Assembly (NCBI GenBank): GCA_021521415.1
Contig: JAIQDT010004230.1
Coordinates: forward strand, 186,001-250,000
Reading direction: 5' to 3'
Origin: Bidens hawaiensis
Taxonomy: Eukaryota; Streptophyta; Magnoliopsida; Asterales; Asteraceae
DNA: 64,000 bases
Made by a program: the position numbers and the translations under genes. Positions 55,437-64,000 of this stretch are shown piece after piece. The notes below the pieces were generated by a model. It searched no databases and had not been told where the DNA came from. It saw only the letters and a list, made by a program, of their open reading frames with translations. Position 1 is the first letter of the stretch. Every line of letters begins with the position of its first letter.

Positions 55437-56340
55437 ATGCCATCTGATAGTTCTTTGGTTCAATCTGACTGATGAAACAGGCATACAAGCATTCATTCAT
55501 AATACCAGTGTCTTTAATGCTTGCATACACACATGTGTTTTCCTCCAAACATCTTCTGGTTCGCACACCATCAGAATGATTACCAATCATGTTCTCCAAG
55601 GAATGATTCTTGTGGATTCTAGTAGTTTAAACGGGACCAACTTCTAAGTCTTCTTCAAGATTTGAAGAAACTTCATCTGAGTTGTGTTGAGTGTGAAACG
55701 TATTGATAAAGTCATCATCACTTGAGACAGCTGGAGTTTCAACAGCACTTGGAGTGGTATATTGTTTTTCACTACACTTTGGACGATGCATAATGGCCTC
55801 TTCTTCATCGAATAGTATCTGAGTGTCCGTTCTTTCATATGTGTCTGTAAAATCCAAGTAAGGCAAATTAAAAGATTTAAATAATTTGACATAGTCGAAG
55901 GCCTCTGCTGGTCTCATGCTAGGCTTTGGTGATTTGTAACTTGTAATGTCAGTGTTACAGACCACCTAAACCTTTTTGTTCGATAGATTAAAGACTCTTC
56001 TGTTGGGTAACTACATAGCCCACGAGAATACCTTCGTCAGCTTTCTCACTAAATTTTGAGTTAGTCTTTAAAATCGAACATGGGGACCAAAAGGTTCAAG
56101 ACCTTTTAGATTAGGCTTTCTACCATGCATTAATTCATAACAAGTTTTATTTAATCATTTAACAGTTAAAACACGATTAAGGATATAGCAGGCCGTGGCA
56201 ACAGCCTCAACCCAGAACACCACGGGAAGTTTAGCATCTGCCAGCATAGTCCTGGCGCCTTCGATTAGAGTTATGTTCTTCCTTTCAGCTACCCCATTTT
56301 GTTGCGGAGTATATGGTGTGCTAAACTGATGTTCAATCCC
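55378..56340 (-). pseudogene. SIRE-like integrase C-terminus and RT stub
   Basis: Integrase C-terminal pieces are in broken frames (about 56340-55970, including QQNGVAERK with the catalytic Glu at about 56300, FWVEAVATACY and EGILVGYVV). The variable linker follows (55965-55627), then CLYACFISQIEPKNYQMALK, the typical start of a SIRE-like RT domain. After LKDV the sequence turns into the inverted repeat and the extra ORF; no YVDD or RNase H follows. Confidence 0.8.
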
Positions 56341-56343
56341 TTT

Positions 56344-57228
56344 CTACAAACAAAACATCTCCATTTGATAGTTCTTGAACTCTGTGCCGTTATCACTTCT
56401 GATGAACTTGACCTTTCCTCCAACAATATTTTCCACTTTGGTAATCAAGTTAATTACCAACTGAACTGTTTCATCTTTTGCCTTCAGAAAATAAACCCAT
56501 GAGTAACGCGAGTAATCATCAGTCACAACCAAGCAATATGACGTTCCACCCAGGCTTTTAACATTTATGGGACCAAAAATATCCATGTGAAGCAAATCCA
56601 AAGGTGTGACAATTGAGTTAACCCTTTTAGAGTGATGTGGTTTCTTGTGTTGCTTTCCTTTCTTGCATGAAAAACATTGTTCTTCAAAGTTGTAATTCTT
56701 TAAAGGAACCCCAAGTACCAGCCCATTATTGACAATATAGTTCATCTTTCAAAGATGGATTTGACCCATTCTTCGGTGCCACAATTCCAACTCTGACTCC
56801 GTTGCTTTTGAAAATAGACATGATTCTTCCATCGTTATCTCGGTTGACCGCATGTCCATTACATATGTGTTCTTCTCTCTTGGAGCTTTCATCACAACCC
56901 AGGTTTCAGGGATCTTGAAACCAGGATAAAGCACGAGTGCTTCATCCTTTATAAAGTGCACAGTGTACTCTTTGTCACATATCTGAGAGACACTCAATAG
57001 AATTTGCTTTAACTCTTTCATGAAGTTAACCTTCTCCAACTTGATTATCCCATTCATAACAGTACCAATTCCAGTAATTGTTCCTCCACTTTCTCCTGCA
57101 AAGCTAACCCATCCTCTTTGAACAGTTTTCCAATCACGTAACAATTTCTTGTTACCTGTAATGCGACGGGAACAGCCACTGTCGACAACCCACATGTTGT
57201 TCACAGTCCTGTTCGACTGTTTCTGCAC
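56344..57228 (-). pseudogene. SIRE-like protease and integrase N-terminal/core
   Basis: WVVDSGCSRRITGNKKLL is the protease active site, and LWHRRMGQ the start of GAG-pre-integrase. CFSCKKGKQHKKPHHSKR supplies the zinc Cys pair. LLHMDIFGP and FIRSDNGTEF are the first two acidic integrase blocks. Small breaks lie at 56746-56749 and a stop after EMFCL. Otherwise it is fairly well preserved. Confidence 0.9.
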
Positions 57229-57230
57229 AG

Positions 57231-59914
57231 TTATAGAGATGAATTAGAAGCGGGGGACCCGAGACCTTCTGGTCTTGGGTTGGTCAAACTTGTTAACTTG
57301 CATCCAACTCCTTGGTTGCCTGAAGTTCTTTTGAGGAAAGTTCCCATTTGATCTGAATGGAAGATTTCTAGAAAACTGGTTATGAGGCCATCCAAACATC
57401 CTTGAGTTTCTAGCATTAATGGATTCAAAATACCCTTTCTGTGATTATTGGGAAAAAACGAGGTTGGTTTCTTTGAAATCTTGAATTTGTCCAACGATTA
57501 AAGTTGGATGCGTTAGTATTCTTACCAACATCGGTTTTAAAGTTCTTTTTATTCTCAAATTTAGTTGGCCTCATATTTCTAGATTTCCTCCTTTTCAGAG
57601 GACAGTCATTGACAAAGTGTCCTATCCTGTTGCATCTAAAACAACTCTTGTTCGAACTATTAGTGTTCCATTGAACGTTCGTATCGAAAGTTTCTGTAGA
57701 CGATGAGGTTGTGTTACTATCAGTTTGTCTCACGTAGGGGGGAACAAATGGGTAAGGAAGATTTCTTTTCATCAAACTTGTAATCCTCCCCCCGTTTGAG
57801 TAACACAACTTCATCTTTCATCTTAACAGATTCAAAAGCTTTGTCCGAATTTGATGAAACAGGACTTGTGACATTAGAACTTGTCTGAACCGCTTCGTTC
57901 ATATTAACATCAGTATTGTTTGAACGGATCTTAATTGGTACTGTCTAATCAACTTCAACACAAACGGATTGCTGATTACTAGGATTATAAGTATAATTAT
58001 TATTGAGCGGTGGTGGAACTTCTGTATATCCAATTCCCCCTTTGTTAATTGGGCAACGTTGAACACTCAGTATATGATCAAGCATCATAGAAGAATTCCT
58101 AAATTGTTCAATTTTCCTATTCAATTCCACCACTTTTACCTGGTAATCAGCTATCTGTTTATCCTTTTCAGCTATCAGTTTGGTCTTTTCTTCTACAACT
58201 TCATAGCTAAGATCAATGACTTGTATTTTTTCAGCTAGGGTGGCTTTAAGGCTTCTTATGTCTTTTTCACTAGCTTTTATTTTTACCGAGTAGCTATTTT
58301 CTGTAGTTTTTGAATAATGATGTTCCTCTTTTAACATTTTTAATTCTTTATCCAAACTAACATACTGATCGGTTAAAACTCGGTTAAAACTCTTAATTGA
58401 TCAGACAGTTTTTCACATTGCTCATAATGAGATTCAGAACATACCTCTGAGAGCTGGTCATTCACTTCTGCCATGTATGCTTGATCCTCCACGGGTTCTT
58501 TGTCACATCTTCCAGTCTCGATATTCACCAGATTCGCTTGCTCAATCACTTCCTTAACTTGTATATTCCAATTATACCCACCGTTCTGTTGAGACACCAT
58601 GGCCTTTATTTCATTTCCACTCCCATTTTGTTGAGTAGACTTGTTCTGACTTCGTTCAACTCTTTCATTTGTACACTCTCTTGCAAAGTGTCCATTTTGT
58701 TGATAGTTGTAGCAACAAACCTTAGACTTGTCAAATCCTGGTCTCTCTCCAACAAACTTTCTTCCAGTCTTCATCATAAACCTCTTCACCCCTCTTACTA
58801 TCATTGCCATTTGCCATTGCAGATCCATTTCTTCCATGTCATCAGCATCTATCTGATCATAGCCCTCATCCAAGGTTGAAAGGTCGACTATCTTTCCTTT
58901 GATGTAATTCTCATAAGAAGCAATGAAAGAGGCATAAAGAGAAAATTGTTGTTCAGCAGATTTCAGACTCATAGGCATCTTTGAGTAATTCATACTAGAA
59001 GAGCTGGTGGAGGAGTTACCAACTGAGGACTGAGGTTTTGAAGAACTACTTCCACCCGCTACAAAACATATATCTCCATCCATATTCATCACCACATGAC
59101 CATCTTAAGTAGAATTTGATTCCCCGCCTGAGTAATAGGCAGTTGATTTTGTTTTAGAACTTGAGTTCGGAGAGCCTTTTGCACTATACATTCCCGGATC
59201 CTGAACCTGATCAGTAGGCGTCTCTTTTCGTACCATATTAAGCTCATAATTACGTAATTTGTTAACCACCTTCTCTAAATCAAAACTATCAAATTATTTA
59301 TCTTCTCTTATCAGAACTGTGTACATCTCCCAATTTGGTGGAAGAGCATCAAGAAGCTTTTCCACAATCTCACTCTCAGTGTACTCTATGGAGTAGTTGT
59401 TCAACTCGGTAATTAAGTGATAGTATCGTGTGATGATGTCATCAAGTGATTCATTTTTAAAGTACTTGAATACTGAGAATTGAGTCTTCAACAACTTTGT
59501 CTTGGAGTTATGAATTCCAACATTACCTTCATAGCGGTTCTCTAATGCTTCCCACAACTCTTTAGCAGACTTGTACTTTCTGAAAGTATGAAGAATCTCT
59601 TGAGGTAGTGCCATGGTTATTGCAGCTAGTGCTTTACTTTCTGCTTCGTACATCTTCTTCTCATCATCCTCCATCTTGTTATACTTTTTCAATTGCTCAC
59701 GACCTTCGAACTCAGTTGTTGGTGGAATATATCCATCTTGAATACATACCCACATCTTTGCATCTTGATATTTCACATACTTCTCAAAGCTGTCTTTCCA
59801 CGCAACAAAATTAGTGCCTTTAAGTAACTTTGGAGCTTTAGTCGCCGAGCCAGCTTCAACTTCCATCTTTACCAGTTCAGTGATGTTTATCGAAGTCATA
59901 TTTAACCGAAACAA
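57231..59914 (-). pseudogene. SIRE-like gag (long, with two zinc knuckles)
   Basis: Starts with ATG codons at 59914-59899 region (MTSINITELVKMEVEAGS). The gag core follows (FVAWKDSFEKYVKYQDAKMW, KSAKELWEALENRYEGNVG; 59914-59294). Next is a Ser-rich part and a first zinc knuckle, [14 protein letters not shown], whose second Cys is Tyr (59095-58373). A coiled coil (58355-57945, many Lys/Glu heptads) and a second, intact knuckle CFRCNRIGHFVNDC (57814-57425) complete it. Large gag size with a coiled coil is typical of SIRE/Maximus elements. Four or more frameshifts. Confidence 0.87.
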
Positions 59915-59944
59915 GATCCAAAATCAAACCAAAATGTATTCTGG

Positions 59945-60140
59945 GAACAGTATATGGCGAAGTTAGGATAACTTCGCCTGAATTAACTTCGCTTTGGGCG
60001 AAGTTAGAGAATGTAACTTAACTTTTATTTCTATTAACTTCACCAAACAATAACTTCACCAGCTAACAACTTCGCCAGATAACAACTTCTCCAGATATAA
60101 CTTCGCTGAAACCCTAATGACTAGTGACGACCACTTCGCT
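59945..60140 (-). repeat. GCGAAGTTA/TAACTTCGC motif cluster in the SIRE-like leader
   Basis: At least nine copies of AACTTCGCC-type motifs (or AACTTCACC, AACTTCTCC) lie in both orientations within 200 bases of the untranslated leader, for example GGCGAAGTTAGGATAACTTC. Related copies are in both LTRs (about 52571-52640 and 60573-60650), and a GGTGAAGTTAG form is in the unrelated-position LTR at 46902-46954. Confidence 0.8.
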
Positions 60141-60337
60141 GAAAGATAAATCAAATTTCGAGCACTGTTTTTCTGGTTTCGAATGGTTTAGGAGGTATTA
60201 TGGTATGCAACTAGAGTAATAGGGTGTATGAATGGAATGAACCAACTGTTTTTGACGTGAAATGATTCTGTGAAAAGTCTAGAGGAATAGTTTTAACACT
60301 CGTGTGATAATCCCGAACCACAAAATCATGATCAAAT

Positions 60338-60349
60338 GCTTTGATACCA
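60338..60349 (-). other. SIRE-like primer binding site
   Basis: On the minus strand TGGTATCAAAGC, two bases after the LTR. It matches initiator-Met tRNA with one change that is usual in this group. Confidence 0.88.
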
Positions 60350-60351
60350 AT

Positions 60352-60763
60352 TGTAGGTTCCCAGCCGGATCTACACAGGAGTATCTCATAACACGAGGGT
60401 ACGGAATCCCCTACATATACGATACGAGTGTTTACACGAGCAATACGTAAATGACACGAAACACGTAAACACAAATGATTACTTGTTATATCACGATGTA
60501 GAGAAACAAAACCACCAAACAAGTATCACGTCTCGTTACAAAACCAAACTGCCAAGTCACTTAATAAAATGGCCGAAGTTAGGTTTAAATATCATAACAA
60601 CTTCGCCTAACACCCTAGTTAGGTTACAAAACCAACTTCGCCACTGAACAAGCTAGCCAAAACATAAACTTTACTAACACGTTCAACTAAACATTAGAAA
60701 AATGTAACGATTACAGACACAATAGACACTAGATAAATGAACTACTGGCATCATGCACTAACA
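60352..60763 (-). repeat. SIRE-like 5' LTR
   Basis: TGTAGGTTCCCAGCC to GGCATCATGCACTAACA on the plus strand. Closely similar to the 3' LTR. Confidence 0.93.
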
Positions 60764-60768
60764 ATTTA

Positions 60769-61245
60769 TCTGTCACAAATTCAGTTTATAATCCAACCAA
60801 ACACCGAATTTGTTCATTTTAAATCCAAATTATACCTAAAAGTTAATCGATGATGATGAATGATGATTTTGACACAGGTGTTTCTCTGAATATTTTGGCA
60901 GAGTTTTGTTTGTATTTTCTCTGAATGCAATAGTGGATGAATGAATGACGACCCATTCCCTCAGAGTCCCTTTTATACCCATATCTTCATTCGCTGACGT
61001 ATATCGGCGTTTGGACTTCATTCGCCGATATTGATCAGCGAACGAGCTACCATTCGCTTGAAACAAGCGAATGTCCAACTCACATCAGACGAAAGGAATA
61101 TCAAAAGAATGACATCTATGAGCTTAGAGAATGGACATCCATTCACTAAACACAAGTTAACGAATACTCAAACGCTGATATTATGTGAATAAACACCATA
61201 TTAAGTGAATAGAATATTAAAGTATAAAATGGACAACAAATATCC
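60769..61245 (-). promoter_or_regulatory. Promoter and leader of the interrupted older element (part 1)
   Basis: On the minus strand GGGTATAAAAGGGA (60968-60981) is a good TATA box, preceded by a dense set of CATTCGCTTG, CAAGCGAATG, CATTCGCCGATA and CGTATATCGGCG motifs (60993-61175). The transcript would run through the SIRE-like insertion into 52343-51522 and so lead to the extra-ORF fragment. This may be an LTR, but no second copy lies in the window. Confidence 0.5.
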
Positions 61246-62566
61246 CTCAAAACACATCTTTTAGCAAATGCCAAAAAAAATTTAATGATCGGGTGAAATT
61301 TTGATCAAGATAGGTAAAAACCAAGATTTTATCCAACTTATTCGCATACTCGGTGATCGAAAATAAAAAAGAAATAAAATATTTTTGGATTTTAAAAGCT
61401 AAAACAGACTTAAAATCTTTTTGTCTTTTCAAAATTTATATCAAAAGACACTGCAATCTTTTTTTTCAAATATCAAGCAAAATTAACTCAAAAACAATAA
61501 GCAATACATATTTTTGGTGAGAAAGGTCACAACAGGGGATCATATTAACTAGTAACGTCCTAACCTACATTTCCATTTCGACATTATTATGAACATAATT
61601 CAATGACAATTGCAAATATAATTGTCCACTTTAAACTCAGAGATAATCTTTCAGTAGCCTTATGATATGCAATTAGGGTTCAGTTAAGCACCAATCATAC
61701 GTGGACCCCACCATTAAGACACAATCTTTATCAAATACATTATATTTAACGTGTATTTCATTTTTTGACATAATTCGACTGACTGTGTCCCATCATCCAT
61801 GCAAAAATAAGAAAAATAATATAAAGCAGAAAGTTAGAATTTTCTCATAAGCTTGGTATTTCTACATGTAAGTAAGGTTCAATTTTTACAAAATAAGAAA
61901 GATAAAATAAGTTAAAGTAGTATAGGGCCTTAACTTTCAGTTCGATACATGACTTTTGCACGCTTTTCTTTTAGTATATGTAGAGAAGATCCAAGGCTTG
62001 CACAAAACACCATGAAAATAAAGCAGAATAGTTAGGCCTTAATCCTTAGACCGGTATTACTACACGCAGAGAGGATCGAAAACTTAAGTAAAAATAAAAG
62101 AAAAAATAAAGTTGCTTTTTTTTTCAAAATGAAATAAGATAATAAATTGAATTTTCTTCTAAAAGGAACCCCATTTACATACAACAATATTTTAAACGTT
62201 TTGAATGTTAAAACTGATATTTACTATGCATCAAGATGTTGTACTACTAAATTCAGCAACAATTTAGGTTTATATCACGTCAGCACTTATATGATAAGTC
62301 AAGCCTATTATGCACGTCATGCATTTGAACTTACGATAATTTTTAGTCTAATTTGTCCACGTGCTAGGTACGTTAAGTCAATGTTCCATCATTTCCCATT
62401 TATGTCTGATCAAATTTCTCAAAATTCTATAAATTTTCTCATTTTTTGTGTTTTTAAAAATTTTTCAAACAAAATCACATTCTTTTTGTATTTCTCATAT
62501 ACCCCCCCCCCTAAAAATAAAAATAATGAAAAAAATAAACCAAACTGTACAAACGAAAGAAAATGA
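61246..62566 (-). repeat. Noncoding 3' tail of a copia element, related to 13050-13710
   Basis: Follows the RNase H end at 62567 on the minus strand. Blocks shared with the earlier region are listed there. There is no gene. A C-run lies at 62502-62511. Confidence 0.5.
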
Positions 62567-64000
62567 TCAGCCGAGTGCTTGAATATTAGACTGCTTCAGA
62601 CCATTTAGACCAAACAAATATAGAAAGCGTGTCATATCAAATATTTTGGTAAAAAAAATCCGATTTTTGAAATCCGTGTGAATATTTTGTAATGTTATTG
62701 ATTTCTTTTCAAAACTGTCATGGATAAAGTGATATAAGATTTCAATATGCTTTGTTTTTGAGTTTTGGATGTGATTTTTAGTTATATAGATAGCAGCAAA
62801 GTTATTAATAAAGAGGGGAGTAGTAAGAAACTTCAAACCGTAATCCCGCAAGTGTTGTTGGATCCATAAAAGCTGTGAACTACAACTCGAGGCTGCAACA
62901 TATTCAGCTTATGCGGTTGAAGTTGAGACCGTTGTCTGCTTCTTACACTTCCAGGAAACGAGCTTGCTTACCAAAAATTAACAAAATGTTGTAGTAGACT
63001 TGAAGTTGATCTTGCACCATCCAAAATCAGAATCCGAATAAGCGGAAAACTCAAAATTATCTTCCTTGGGATACCATAACCAAATGTCACAATTACTCCT
63101 CAGGTAATGAAAAATACGCCTCATGGTTTCTAGATGAGTCACTTGAGGACTCGATTGATATCCGGCACACAACCAGACGGTGAACATGATATCCGGCTGA
63201 GAAGTAGTAAGACACATCCGAGACTCAATCATATCACATAAAATGGTAGGATCAACGGAATCCTCTAATTAGCCAAGTGACAAATTATGACCCACGGGAA
63301 GCGGAGTTGTGGGCACTTTTCTAGCGGTTATCTTGAATCGGCTCAAGACATCGTTCACGTACTTATTTGTTGCATAAAGATTCCTAAATCAGACAAATTA
63401 ACTTGCAACCCCAAAAAGAAACTCATATATCCCATCGAACTCATCTCGAATTCTTTACACAAAGCGTCGTTCGTAGAACAAAAATGATATCATCAACATA
63501 TAACATATATCTGAACTAGAAGAATATCACCCTTCAATTCTATGTTGAAGAGAGTATAATCCACAGTCCCTCAAGAAAAACCGCTATCTAACATATGGTT
63601 AGCCAACGTGTTGTACCATGCTCTCAGGGCTTGATGTAGACTATAAAAAGCCTTGTTTAAACAGTAAACGCGCTCAGGATAATCCGGATCTTCAAAACTA
63701 GGAAGTTGCTTCACATACACCTCTTCGTGAATAATCCCATTCAAAACACACTCTTTACATCCATTTAATAGAATTTGAACTTCTTATAAGCGGCGTATGC
63801 AAGAAAGATACGAATAGCTTCAAGTCTCGTAACTGGAGCATAAACCTCAATGTAGTCAACGCGTTCACGTTGATTAAAACCTTGAATGCCAATACCGCTT
63901 TATTGCGAACAATCACCCCATGATAATCCTTTTTTGCACTTGAAAACCCATTTAGTTGGTATGACTTTTCGAACTCGCTCAGGTTTATCAATATGATCCC
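62567..64000 (-). pseudogene. Copia pol fragment: RT and RNase H, running off the window
   Basis: From the right edge: RT pieces with VDYIEVYAPVTRLEAIRIFL in one frame, the expected NTP-binding side of a copia RT. Then about 63600-63240 in broken frames. Then RNase H with PDIMFTVWLCAGYQSSPQVT, AYSDSDFGWCKI and KSTTTF (63232-62978), and the C-terminal part NNFAAIYITKNHIQNSKTKH, IEILYHFIHD and FTKIFDMTRFLYL, ending at 62567. Several frameshifts. The upstream domains lie beyond 64000. Confidence 0.87.

Larger units (their letters stand above)
52349..60763 (-). mobile_element. SIRE-like copia element, 8.4 kb, lacking RT and RNase H
   Basis: LTRs of 411 and 412 bp with TG...CA ends bound the element, with a near-perfect target duplication (GTTTA at 52344-52348, ATTTA at 60764-60768). 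Order on the minus strand: 5' LTR, primer binding site, leader, large gag, protease, integrase, a stub of RT, then the extra ORF, polypurine tract and 3' LTR. The RT palm, RNase H and the extra-ORF N-terminus are deleted around 55384-55421. LTRs are over 90% identical by eye. Confidence 0.93.

Noticed and set aside
61520..62566. 139-codon plus-strand frame near 62147 as a gene
   Set aside because: Low-complexity Phe/Asn-rich translation of A/T-rich repeat sequence; the related region at 13 kb has no such frame.

Overview
The window is nuclear DNA of a flowering plant, most likely a member of the Asteraceae. It is AT-rich, shows no prokaryotic gene organisation, and is packed with Ty1-copia and Ty3 retrotransposons, a LINE relic, Helitrons and many TIR elements. 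The Asteraceae placement is an inference. It rests mainly on an additional open reading frame associated with some copia elements, of a type I recall from Asteraceae genomes, and on the style of the LTRs.

Only one region looks like an ordinary host gene: an intronless UDP-glycosyltransferase of the UGT88 type on the minus strand (5157-6534). It is full length but carries two single-base frameshifts. Its upstream region (6548-6670, then 7831-8187) is present a second time at 11589-12080 without the gene. A decayed F-box-associated domain lies at 30130-30461, and a possible orphan first exon lies at 24290-24350.

Layout: 1-1.9 kb, motif array and Ty3 pol fragment. 2-4.4 kb, TIR elements, including a hAT-like element inside a Stowaway MITE. 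5.2-6.5 kb, UGT. 6.6-12.1 kb, the duplicated UGT upstream region with nested hAT-like insertions, a fold-back element and an LTR-like promoter with a palindromic array. 12.2-15.3 kb, LTR remnant and MITEs. 15.4-23.7 kb, a four-level nest: LINE, copia 1 (TSD TTTTT), two hAT-like copies, and a smaller MITE. 24.66-29.92 kb, copia 2 (minus strand) with a MITE in gag. 30.1-31.0 kb, F-box remnant and a 60-bp minisatellite. 31.36-36.39 kb, a nearly identical 2-3 kb tandem duplication carrying the extra ORF. 36.39-43.23 kb, copia 3 with a 1060-bp 5' LTR and a truncated 3' LTR. 43.7-50.25 kb, a MITE and a probable composite Helitron holding a Ty3 LTR, a copia 3' end and a second Helitron. 51.5-61.2 kb, an 8.4-kb SIRE-like copia element (minus strand) inserted into an older element. 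62.6-64 kb, the RT/RNase H end of another copia element running off the window.

The elements are mostly broken, so the interest lies in their structure. The most unusual pattern is that five unrelated LTR, leader or promoter regions each carry a private cluster of short CG-containing, often palindromic motifs. Other notable points are the extra ORF in three contexts, a SIRE-like element that has lost its RT and RNase H at a junction marked by a 15-bp inverted repeat, and insertions whose boundaries can be fixed from target-site duplications or from a paralogous empty site. All identity statements are by eye; no searches were run.
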